Part shown: piece after piece, positions 36,235 through 44,077 of the stretch
How the letters are laid out: each line of letters starts with the position of its first letter
Numbering within the stretch: the first letter of the stretch is position 1
DNA from: JACCSI01 sp963815285
GTDB lineage: Bacteria > Acidobacteriota > Vicinamibacteria > Vicinamibacterales > UBA2999
Reading direction: 5' to 3'
DNA length: 64,000 nucleotides
Assembly (NCBI GenBank): GCA_963815285.1
Contig: CAWFGB010000006.1
Coordinates: 1 to 64,000, forward strand
Translations under genes and position numbers: made by a program
Notes under the pieces: generated by a model
What the model was told of the DNA's origin: nothing
Seen by the model: the letters and a program-made list of their open reading frames with translations, nothing else
The model's database searches: none

Positions 36235-36253
36235 CACGAAAGGAGTTGCAGCC

Positions 36254-36763
36254 ATGACAGCCATCAAGAGGATGCTAGTTCCAACGGACTTCAGCCCGGC
36301 GTCGGATATTGCGTTCACATATGCCGTCGACATGGCCGCACGCGAGGGCAGCACGCTGCACTTGTTGCACGTGCTCGACGAGGGCAGCTTCGCGACGGCA
36401 TATCCCGACGGCTTTTACGTCGAACTTCCGGGCGTCCGGGCGCAATTAGTCGATGACGCGAAGGCGCGCCTGATAGGGATGGTCGCGCAATGCGCGGAAG
36501 CAAACGTCGAGGCGACCACAGAACTGGCGGTGGGTCGCGCGGCTCGCGTCATCGTCGAGGCGGCGACGGCACGGGGGACCGACCTGATTGTCATCGGTAC
36601 TCACGGACGGAGCGGCTTCGCGCATTTGATGCTGGGCAGCGTGACCGAACGCGTGGTGCGGATGGCGCCGTGTCCCGTGCTGGCAGTGCGAGACACGTCA
36701 CGCCTTGCCAGCACCATTGCTGCCGAGGCGGCGGCACGCCGGCACGTGGGCGCGACCGGGTAG
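36254..36763 (+). CDS. Universal stress protein (UspA family)
   Basis: A 169-residue single-domain USP: KRMLVPTDFSPASDIAFTYA at the start and the ATP-binding motif GTHGRSGFAHLMLGSVTERV near residues 115-135, followed by CPVLAVR. AAAGGAG lies before the ATG. It follows the HemG-like gene closely. USPs with the intact G-x2-G-x9-G-S/T motif bind ATP and act in stress and dormancy. It is one of four USP genes within 7.5 kb. Confidence 0.92.
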   Translation: MTAIKRMLVPTDFSPASDIAFTYAVDMAAREGSTLHLLHVLDEGSFATAYPDGFYVELPGVRAQLVDDAKARLIGMVAQCAEANVEATTELAVGRAARVIVEAATARGTDLIVIGTHGRSGFAHLMLGSVTERVVRMAPCPVLAVRDTSRLASTIAAEAAARRHVGATG

Positions 36764-36768
36764 CGTTC

Positions 36769-38059
36769 CTACGGGGCGAAAGGCGCCTGTGCGGATCGCT
36801 TGCGCAGGCGGGAATAACCGAATGGGTCGTTCATGCGAAACACGACATGCCAGCCCTCGCTGTTGCTGTGGGCGACCTCGAAACGGGCATAGGTGGATTG
36901 TTGACCATGCACGCGAACGGCGACGCCGAGGGACGTCCGATCGAGGTTGAGGTCGCTCCATCGCGGCGCCACATTGCCGGCGTCCACAAAAGCGACCGCG
37001 TCGATGTGCGCGAAGATCGCTACGCGCGTTTCGGCGTTGACGGCGATGAGATTCCGGTCGTGAAAGCGGTAATCTGCGAAGCCGCGCAACGTGTTGTTGC
37101 CGCCGAGGCTGGGCAGGAGATAGAAGGGCACGTGCTGACCGTCAGCCGTGGTCGTGCCGACGACCCACCCATGCAGCCCGATGACGACGTTGCTTTCGGC
37201 AAGCGGAACGAAATGCGCGGCCTCGCCTTCGTAGCGTTGGAAGCTGAAGCTCCCGGCCTCGCGATCGGAATAGCGCGTCCACACCGCGCGATAAAACCCG
37301 CCCCGCGTCGGATACCCAGGCTCGTCACGGGTGTCCGCGATCGCGATCGCCTCACCGTAAAGGTAGTCGGGTTGTTCGTCGACTTGGTACACTGGATCCG
37401 TGGGGAACATTTCCTCCGTCGGAGGGTTGCCGCGCAGGAACGCTCCTCCGGGCTGGCGCAAGTTTGGTCCGCCCAGCCAGCCCAGCCGACCTTCGAGAGA
37501 CATCCACTCGTACGGTCGCAGCGTTACATATCCGATTTGATTGACCGATTTCAACCTGTACTCGCTGCGATCTTCCTCGCGAGAATTCGGGCCCTCGCCG
37601 TAGTAAGTGATCTGACCGAGGTCCTGCCAGCGAAACAGTGTCCCCACCGCCACGCGGCCTTTCGCGAGGCTGGTGAGTTCAAACCGTGCCTGCGCCATCT
37701 TGTACAAGCGCCATGACAGCCCGCTCGACACATCGACCAGCGCACGGTCGTTGAAGAGGAGGTGCCGGTAGCCCACTCCGGCCGAAATCCATCCAGCGCC
37801 GGTGACCATGTTGCCGAGCTCGGGATAAAACCCAGGTTTGACGTCTCCACCGTCCGCGCCGTCGAGCTTGGGACCAGCAAACTCGATCCCCTTCGTCAGG
37901 ACACGCGGTTCGGCAAAAAGCCCGCGCGTTTCTGCCGGCGCAGTCACCTGTGCGGGCGCAGAGGCGCCCGTGGCAGGTACTTTGTGCGCTGGCGCGGGCC
38001 GGGTGCGTCCCCAGCACGAGCGCGATGGCGATGGCCGCGACCAAATCCTGAGAGCTCAC
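36769..38059 (-). pseudogene. BamA/D15-like outer-membrane protein gene split by a one-base frameshift
   Basis: The 3' frame (36769-37947) encodes a beta-barrel typical of surface-antigen (D15/BamA-like) proteins: GYRHLLFNDRALVDVSSG, RDEPGYPTRGGFYRA, SLGGNNTLRGFADYRFHDRN, VAFVDAGNV. It has no signal peptide. The 5' frame, from GTG 38059 with an AGGAG site, encodes a good signal (VAAIAIALVLGTHPARASAQ) and then runs out of frame. Deleting one T from the TTT at 37981-37983 joins them as SAQVPATGASAPAQ. So this is a real frameshift or a sequencing error. Confidence 0.75.
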
Positions 38060-38160
38060 TGATTCTCCTGGACTGCGATTGAGCAGCATTCATGCCACAA
38101 CTGTTCATCAGACCCACTCAAATGGGCTGAGCCAGGTGGTGAAGCTCCGTGAGTTGGCGA

Positions 38161-39495
38161 TCACGTGGACGTATAGTTGCGACTGAGTGCGTCGCGAGCT
38201 CGCGATAACCTCTCGCTGATTTGCACTTGATACGAGGCAGGCGTTGGGTCCAGCGCGCGGATCTTCGAGGGAAGGCGGTCCAGCTCGGCGCGCGCGTGCG
38301 CGCGCGCTCGGTCGAGGCTGATACGTGCGCTCGTCCGCACCCCTGCGCGCATCACCGGCTCGAGCAGGGGCCGGCCGATTGCCGGCTCGTCGTGTGACGC
38401 GAGCAGGTCATGCGTCGCGATGCCGTCCTCTTCGACACGGTAAATCTGCTTCCGGCCGGGCAGGATGGATTTGCCCGGCGACAGCTTGAGCCGGCCCTGT
38501 CCTGCGTATTCGACGAGCTTGTAGATGATCTCCAGCGAGGGGGCATCACGCGATACGCCCATTTCAGTGCCGACGCCAAAGCCGTCGATGGGCGCGCCCG
38601 CCGCCACGATGCGCGCGACCTCGTCCTCGTTGAGGCTGCCGCTGGCGAAGATCGTGACCTGCGCCAACCCGGCGGCATCGAGCCGGCGCCGTGCGCCGAA
38701 GGCCAGTTCCACCAGGTCGCCCGAATCGAGCCTGATGGCGCTGACGCGAAACGCCGGGCCCATCTCCCGCGCCAGCTTGACGATCTTGTCGACCGCGGCG
38801 AGCGTGTCGTAGGTGTCGACGAGCAGCACGGTGTCGCCGTAAAGATGGGCGAACGCGCGAAACGCATCGTACTCGTCCTCGTGCGCCTGCACGTAGCTGT
38901 GAGCCATCGTCCCCGACAATTCGAGTCCGTACACCTGTCCCGCGGCGACGTTCGACGTCGCATGGACCCCGGCAATGTGGAACGCGCGCGCGGCCTTCAT
39001 GCCGGCGTCCAGGCCGTGAATCCTGCGCAGGCCGAAGTCGACCACGCGTCGCCCCTGCGCCGCTTCGACGACACGCGCCGCCTTGGAGGCGAGCATCGTC
39101 TGCAGCTGGATCTGGTTGATGACGAAGGTTTCGATCAGCTGCGCTTCGCCGACCGGCGCCACCACTTCGAGGACGGGTTCGTGTGGGAAGATCGGCGTGC
39201 CTTCGGCAACTGCATAGACGTCGCCGGTGAAACGGAACCGCGCGAGATGTTCGAGAAACCGGTTTGAGAAGCGACCGAGCGATCGCAGATAACCGAGCGC
39301 CTCGTCATCGAAGTGCAACGTCTCGAGGTACGACAGCACGTCGTCGAGCCCGCAGGCGAGCAGGTAGTTGCGTCGCTCGGGCAGGCGGCGGATGAACAGG
39401 CTGAACACGGCCGTGTCCTGCATCCGCTCCTCGAAGTACGCCTGGAGCATCGTCAACTGGTAGAAATCGGTCAGGAGCGCTGGGCTGAAGGTCAT
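38161..39495 (-). CDS. pncB: Nicotinate phosphoribosyltransferase
   Basis: A 444-residue NAD-salvage enzyme that makes nicotinate mononucleotide from nicotinate and PRPP. Seen: ALLTDFYQLTMLQAYFEERM at the N-terminus, FGLRRIHGLDAGMKAARAFH, HSYVQAHEDEYDAFRAFA, AIRLDSGDLVELAF and GAPIDGFGVGTEMGVS. The start is the ATG at 39495; the pncA stop overlaps it (ATGA), so the two are coupled. Together they convert nicotinamide to NaMN. Confidence 0.95.
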   Translation of the reverse strand: MTFSPALLTDFYQLTMLQAYFEERMQDTAVFSLFIRRLPERRNYLLACGLDDVLSYLETLHFDDEALGYLRSLGRFSNRFLEHLARFRFTGDVYAVAEGTPIFPHEPVLEVVAPVGEAQLIETFVINQIQLQTMLASKAARVVEAAQGRRVVDFGLRRIHGLDAGMKAARAFHIAGVHATSNVAAGQVYGLELSGTMAHSYVQAHEDEYDAFRAFAHLYGDTVLLVDTYDTLAAVDKIVKLAREMGPAFRVSAIRLDSGDLVELAFGARRRLDAAGLAQVTIFASGSLNEDEVARIVAAGAPIDGFGVGTEMGVSRDAPSLEIIYKLVEYAGQGRLKLSPGKSILPGRKQIYRVEEDGIATHDLLASHDEPAIGRPLLEPVMRAGVRTSARISLDRARAHARAELDRLPSKIRALDPTPASYQVQISERLSRARDALSRNYTST

Positions 39496-40073
39496 AGCGT
39501 CGTGGCGACTTCGGCGCCTCTGGCGCGCATCGCCTCGAGCGCGCGCGATGAATCGCCGGGTGTCAGGTCCACGCCGGCCACGGCGTCTTCGAGCAACGTC
39601 ACGCGCAAGCCCGCGTCGAGGCCATCGAGGGCCGAGGCCCTGACACAGTAGTCCGTCGCGAGTCCACCAATATACAGGTGGGAGATGCCTCGACGCTGCA
39701 GATCGGCCAGCAGCGTGGTTCCCTCCGGAGTGTGCCCATCGAACGCCGAATAGCCGGCGTCGTTGGCACGGTCGCCCTTGGTGACAACGATCACGTCTTC
39801 GGGGAACTGCAGATCGGGGTGGAACCGCGCGCCTGGTGAGTCCTGGACACAATGCACCGGCCACTGGCCGCCGTACGGCTTGAAGTGCGTCGTCTGGTGG
39901 GGATGCCAGTCTCGCGACGCGTAGACCGGCCAGCCGTGCGCGATGGCGTAGCCGATGTGCCGGTTCATCGCCGCGACCACGCGTTCGCTCCCTGAGACGG
40001 CCAGCGCGCCGTTCGTGCAGAAGTCGTTCTGGACGTCCACGACCAGCAGGGCGGCGCGTTCAAGAGATGCCAT
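39492..40073 (-). CDS. pncA: Nicotinamidase
   Basis: A 193-residue isochorismatase-fold nicotinamidase. Catalytic Asp lies in LVVDVQNDFCTNGAL, metal ligands in YASRDWHPHQTTHF, the lysine region in VVTKGDRAND and the nucleophilic Cys in GGLATDYCVRASALDG. It hydrolyses nicotinamide to nicotinate, which the downstream pncB uses. The start is taken at ATG 40073, where the family core begins; the frame is open further upstream without support. Confidence 0.95.
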   Translation of the reverse strand: MASLERAALLVVDVQNDFCTNGALAVSGSERVVAAMNRHIGYAIAHGWPVYASRDWHPHQTTHFKPYGGQWPVHCVQDSPGARFHPDLQFPEDVIVVTKGDRANDAGYSAFDGHTPEGTTLLADLQRRGISHLYIGGLATDYCVRASALDGLDAGLRVTLLEDAVAGVDLTPGDSSRALEAMRARGAEVATTL

Positions 40074-40146
40074 CACCTGCAACGGTAGCGCGGCAGGCTC
40101 CAAGGAGGCAATCCAGACCGCCCGCCCCACTCTTCGGCGGGAGCGT

Positions 40147-40572
40147 TTACTTCTGTTGCAGTGTTCCGACGTGTTCGACCAGCGCCTGAAGGCGCTTCCG
40201 GATCACGCGCTCATCGCCCCGTTCGGTTGTTGTAAAGACGTTCTGCCAGTTCGGCATGGCCGGCGGCTCGTGCCCCGGGATCGGCGCGGCATTTTCGAGC
40301 ACGCGCATCACTCGGTCGTGCGGGTAGGTGCCGCCGTAGTTGCGCGTCAACATCGTCAGGTCCGAGGGCCGGCGATCGGCGATGTCCGCTACGGGGCCAT
40401 CGCCTTTGCCGGTTTCACCATGACAAGTGGCACAGAACGCGCGATAGAGGTAGGCGCCGGAGTTGTAGTCCTCGCGCGGGGGCCGCTCTTGCAACGGATC
40501 GGCGGCGAGCGCCGACCACGCGAGGACGGCGCTCACCAACACCCCGGCGCCCATCACGAGCAGTTTGGTCAT
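40147..40572 (-). CDS. Exported mono-heme cytochrome c
   Basis: A 141-residue protein with a signal peptide (LLVMGAGVLVSAVLAWSALA) and one class I heme site (YRAFCATCHGETGKGDG). The distal methionine is probably in PPAMPNWQNVF. It should carry electrons in the periplasm. It is a paralogue of the cytochrome encoded 70 bp upstream on the same strand; both share YLYRAFCATCHG/YLFKTYCATCHG and a C-terminal helix ending in ETLQ/GTLQ. Confidence 0.92.
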   Translation of the reverse strand: MTKLLVMGAGVLVSAVLAWSALAADPLQERPPREDYNSGAYLYRAFCATCHGETGKGDGPVADIADRRPSDLTMLTRNYGGTYPHDRVMRVLENAAPIPGHEPPAMPNWQNVFTTTERGDERVIRKRLQALVEHVGTLQQK

Positions 40573-40641
40573 GGCCGCCTCCTACCTGGCCGTATTCGCC
40601 TTAGTCATAGACTCTCACGCACCCGATGACCGACGTCGCGG

Positions 40642-41091
40642 TTACTGTGTATTGCGGGCCTGCAGCGTCTCGAGATAATCGACCAGCGCCTGGATGCGGT
40701 GCCTTACCGACGCCTCGTCGGAGCCGTCCGAGGTCCGCAGGAACGCGTCGCCCCATACCGGCATGTCCGGTCCCCCGTGGCCCGCCACCTTCTGCCTGCC
40801 GTCAATGATTTGATAAACCAGATCTTTGGGATAGGTCCCTTTGTTCCTCTTGGTGATCTCGGTCAGGTCGGCTGGGCGCCGACGCATCGAATCGGCCAGC
40901 GGGCCGTCGCCGCGAGCGGTCGTCCCGTGACACGTCGCGCAATAAGTCTTGAAGAGATATCCTCCGAGGGGCGCGTGGTTTGGCGTGGTCTGCGCCTGAG
41001 CGGCCTGCGGCTCACCGGCGGCCGTCAACGTGACGCCGAAGAGCGCCGCTGAAGCCAGGCACGCGGCCCAGAGACCAATACGTCTCGTCAT
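40642..41091 (-). CDS. Exported mono-heme cytochrome c
   Basis: A 149-residue protein with a signal peptide (LWAACLASAALFGVTLTAAG) and a single heme site (FKTYCATCHGTTARGDGPLA). The methionine ligand is likely in GPDMPVWGDAF. GGAGGA lies before the ATG. It is the upstream member of a tandem cytochrome pair, probably one operon. The electron partner is not obvious, but the broken NrfH-like gene, the HemG-like protein and the USPs nearby point to respiratory stress. Confidence 0.92.
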   Translation of the reverse strand: MTRRIGLWAACLASAALFGVTLTAAGEPQAAQAQTTPNHAPLGGYLFKTYCATCHGTTARGDGPLADSMRRRPADLTEITKRNKGTYPKDLVYQIIDGRQKVAGHGGPDMPVWGDAFLRTSDGSDEASVRHRIQALVDYLETLQARNTQ

Positions 41092-41551
41092 GGTGTCCTC
41101 CTGCTCCGTCGATGTTCCGACTTCAAGTTGAGGACCAACTCCCGACGCCTCGAGGCTCGACGAAACTCTAGGGATTTTCGCCGCGCCCCTCGCCGCCGCG
41201 CATTCCGCCTGCGGGGAAATCCCCCATTACCGGAATATTCCGTGTTCCGGTTCGATATCGATCCGCCGCGCCCGGTCGTTCCGCTCGGGCGCATTCGGCG
41301 AACCAGATCATTGGTGCGTGAACGCTGGTGCGATGATCCGCGCCTGTTCGAGCACGTAGGCGAACGCGTCGCGCGGGCCATGCGCTGGTGCTAACGGCGA
41401 TGGGGTAATTGGCTGCGACGTCGCCCTCGTGCTTGACGAAGAGCATGCGCTGCGGAACGCGCAGGCGACGCCTTCCGATGGAGCTCTGGGACGAGGTTGA
41501 GCGCGTTAGCGGCCGCAAGTGCGGCACCGCAGATGGCTGGGCCGCGAAGAA
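41092..41551. other. 460-bp intergenic region with clustered palindromes
   Basis: No gene is recognised. Between 41210 and 41260 there are GGGGAAATCCCC, CGGAATATTCCG and CGATATCG, a dense set of short palindromes upstream of the cytochrome operon. A related GGGGAAATATTCCC lies upstream of the USP gene at 42.5 kb. These may be regulatory sites. Minus-strand frames here are open but do not match a known protein. Confidence 0.4.
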
Positions 41552-42046
41552 TCAGGACGCGAAGGCGTCTGCAGTGACCTCGGTTTCGGTGAAGGCGCGG
41601 CGTAATGCCTCGGTATCACGCACGGTGAACACAGGACAGGGCGCCGTCCGCACCACGCGCTCGGCGACACTCCCCATGAGCAGGTGCGCGAGCGCGCCGC
41701 GTCCATGGGTGCCTATCACGATCAGATCGACGTCGTGGTCGGCGGCGTACTCGACGATCTTCTTGGGCGCCAGGCCGACCAGCACTTGCCCGATCGCTTC
41801 AAGGCCGTGGATACGTCGCAGCACGGCTGTCAGGTGCTGCTGCGCGTCCTCGACTGCGCGTTCCGCAACGGTCATGACGTCGGGCACATACATCTCCGAG
41901 CCGAGGGGGATGGGCGTTTGCACGACATGCAGGACGTGGAGTCCGGCGCCGAAGCGCGCGGCGAGCACGCGCGCGTACTCCAGGGCCAGGTCCGACGCGT
42001 CACTGAAATCAGTGGCGAACAGAATCGTCTTGAATGCCAGGTTCAT
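41552..42046 (-). CDS. Universal stress protein (UspA family)
   Basis: A 164-residue USP: FKTILFATDFSDASDLALEYARVL, then LIVIGTHGRGALAHLLMGSV (intact ATP-binding motif) and CPVFTVRD. The start is ATG 42046. It lies 11 bp downstream of another USP gene on the same strand and is surely cotranscribed with it. Confidence 0.93.
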   Translation of the reverse strand: MNLAFKTILFATDFSDASDLALEYARVLAARFGAGLHVLHVVQTPIPLGSEMYVPDVMTVAERAVEDAQQHLTAVLRRIHGLEAIGQVLVGLAPKKIVEYAADHDVDLIVIGTHGRGALAHLLMGSVAERVVRTAPCPVFTVRDTEALRRAFTETEVTADAFAS

Positions 42047-42057
42047 TGCGTCCTCCG

Positions 42058-42522
42058 TTACGCCGCGTTCGCGGCGCTTCGCACCGTGCCGGTCTTGAGC
42101 GTCAGCACCGGGCACATCGCCAGTCGCACGACGCGCTCGGCCACGCTGCCCATCATGATGTGCGCGATCCCTGTTCGTCCCCGGGTGCCCATGACCAGAA
42201 GGTCCGCGTTTCTCTCCTGTGCCACCTTCAGAATCTCCCGCGCGGCGTTGCCGGTGCGAACCTCGGTCGAGACCGGGGCGGCTGCTTCAGGCACCGAGCG
42301 GCGCAGCCGTTCCTCGGCATCGTGGAAGAGGTTGACTTGTAGACCGGCGATCTCCGCCGTGTAGACCGCGGAGGACCACATTCCGGCGGCTAACGGGTCT
42401 TCGACCACGTGAAGAAGGTGCACCGAGGCATCGAACTTGCGCGCGAGCTCCAATGCGTAGTCGAAAGCGGCGTCAGCGTGGGCGCTGAAATCGGTCGGGA
42501 CCAGAATGCGGCGAATGGCCAA
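42058..42522 (-). CDS. Universal stress protein (UspA family)
   Basis: A 154-residue USP: AIRRILVPTDFSAHADAAFD at the start and LLVMGTRGRTGIAHIMMGSV near residue 120. The start is judged to be TTG 42522, because GGGAG lies 7 nt before it and the family core begins at the next codons. First gene of a two-USP operon. A GGGGAAATATTCCC motif and the minisatellite lie upstream. Confidence 0.9.
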   Translation of the reverse strand: MAIRRILVPTDFSAHADAAFDYALELARKFDASVHLLHVVEDPLAAGMWSSAVYTAEIAGLQVNLFHDAEERLRRSVPEAAAPVSTEVRTGNAAREILKVAQERNADLLVMGTRGRTGIAHIMMGSVAERVVRLAMCPVLTLKTGTVRSAANAA

Positions 42523-42662
42523 GGGAAATCTCCCGACAACCTCGAGGCGAAAGCCATGCCACCGTACGACCCAATGAAACCGCGGCACGTTGGGCTTGCC
42601 CCCGCCAGACCCAACGATAGGCGGGGAAATATTCCCGGCGCGCAGGAAATCCACCCGGCGCA

Positions 42663-42740
42663 TGCAGGGGTGCGGCCGGGTGCGGCCGGGTGCGGCTAGG
42701 TGCGGCCGGGTGCGGCCAGGTGCGGGCAGGTGCGGACACG
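42663..42740 (+). repeat. GGTGCG minisatellite array
   Basis: About eight tandem copies of a 10-bp unit (GGTGCGGCCG and variants) in direct orientation. An array in the opposite orientation lies at 43862-43935, on the other side of the tandem-USP gene. Confidence 0.85.
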
Positions 42741-42820
42741 TGCGGCCGGCTCGTGTCGTGAGCGGCAGATGGAGTGGGCCAGCCCTCCAGATGCCCCCTT
42801 ACCTGCCTGCCCGGCCCGCG

Positions 42821-43723
42821 CTACGTTCGAATCGTCAGCACCGGACACGGCGCCTGACGCACCACGTGATTCGTCGTCGATCCGAAGAACAGCAGGTCGG
42901 CGGCGTGACGCCCATGAACGCCCAGCACGATCAGCTCGCTATGCTTCTCGCCGGCCACCCGCAGCACCTCGCGATACGGCGTGCCGCTCGCAATCACAGT
43001 TTCCACGTCGCAAAACGAGCTCACAGTGGCCGGGATGGCGCGTGCCAGGCGGTCCCGTCTTTCGTTTTCAAGAGTCTCGAGCTCTTTGCGCAGCGCCGGC
43101 GGCGTGAGCCGATCGCGCCACTGCTCCGACATGGCACCTTGCAGATCGAGGACGTGCAGCACGGTGAGGCACGCGTCGGCTTCCTGTGCCATCGATATCG
43201 CATAGTCGAGCGCGCGCATCGAGCAGTCGGAGAGGTCCACCGGGCACAGAATCCGTTTGAACAGCGGCCCGACTGGTGCGCCATCGTCCGCCTGACGAGG
43301 AACGCTCAGCACCGGACACGGGGCTTTGCGCAATACCCGCTCCGTGACGGAGCCGAGCAGCAAACGCTCGAACCCCGAGCGGCCGTGTGTGCCGAGGATC
43401 ACGAGATCGCCCGGCAGGGCCTTGGCACGCTCGACGATCTCGGTTGCCGCGTGACCCTCGACCACGTCACCCTCGATGGACACTCCCGCGTCAGCGGGCA
43501 CGTACCGCGCCAGGGCCGTGATGAGCTCATCGCGATCCTCAGCGGTGAGCGCCACCGATGGCAGCATCTCCGGGGCGGCCGGAGCGATGGGCACCAGCGG
43601 GCGCACGTGAAGCAGCGTGATGGCGGACTCGTACCACCGCGCTATCGCGATGGCGTGGTCGACTGCCCGTTGCGAGAAATCCGAAAAATCGATCGGACAG
43701 AGTATGCGCTTGATCTCAATCAT
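42821..43723 (-). CDS. Tandem-domain universal stress protein
   Basis: A 300-residue protein with two fused USP domains. The first (about 1-145) has RILCPIDFSDFSQRAVDHAI and an intact ATP motif in LVILGTHGRSGFERLLLGSV. The second (about 155-300) has RILCPVDLSDCSMRALDYAI and a degenerate motif in LIVLGVHGRHAADLLFFGST. The start is ATG 43723, preceded by GGGAG. The gene is flanked on both sides by oppositely oriented GGTGCG arrays. Confidence 0.92.
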   Translation of the reverse strand: MIEIKRILCPIDFSDFSQRAVDHAIAIARWYESAITLLHVRPLVPIAPAAPEMLPSVALTAEDRDELITALARYVPADAGVSIEGDVVEGHAATEIVERAKALPGDLVILGTHGRSGFERLLLGSVTERVLRKAPCPVLSVPRQADDGAPVGPLFKRILCPVDLSDCSMRALDYAISMAQEADACLTVLHVLDLQGAMSEQWRDRLTPPALRKELETLENERRDRLARAIPATVSSFCDVETVIASGTPYREVLRVAGEKHSELIVLGVHGRHAADLLFFGSTTNHVVRQAPCPVLTIRT

Positions 43724-43861
43724 CTCGGCTCCCAGCGTACGGCAATCTGCTATCACCGCTCTCGGTCGGTTGCCCGGCGGCTCGGCGAGCACGACATTTC
43801 CGCTGAACGCACAAGCGTGAACCCCGACACACCCTTGTGCTTGCGACGCCGATCCTGTCGA
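43724..43861. other. Gap between the tandem USP and the second array
   Basis: 138 bp holding the ribosome site of the USP gene. Together with the array and the following bases it forms a 354-bp gene-free stretch before the Pat-like gene. No other feature is seen. Confidence 0.4.
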
Positions 43862-43935
43862 CGCACCTAGCCGCACCTGGCCGCACCTGGCCGCACCTGG
43901 CCGCACCTGGCCGCACCCGGCCCCACCCGATCCTA
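43862..43935 (-). repeat. GGTGCG minisatellite array, inverted
   Basis: Six to seven tandem copies of CCGCACCTGG (the complement of the GGTGCG unit), nearly identical to each other, which suggests recent expansion. Confidence 0.85.
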
Positions 43936-44077
43936 GCGCGACTGGCTCCCTGGGACGCTAATGGCCACCATCGTGTATATGTGCTGACGCTGTTGCTCGC
44001 GAAGGAAGACATATGCATGAACTTCCCGGACAGCGCGACTTTCTCCGCCGCGAACGGACGTGACCACTTGCGTTACG

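Noticed and set aside
41090..41180. Sigma-54 promoter before the cytochrome operon (TGG-N-TTGA)
   Set aside because: The -12 element lacks the essential GC dinucleotide and the -24 element is weak.
41168..41527. Minus-strand 119-codon frame between the USP and cytochrome genes
   Set aside because: The product is Arg/Thr-rich without a known domain, and the region is dense in short palindromes, which favours a regulatory reading.
42548..42562. Sigma-54 promoter before the USP gene (TGGCATGGCTTTCGC)
   Set aside because: It differs from consensus in both elements and would place the transcription start almost on the ribosome site, so it stays unproven.
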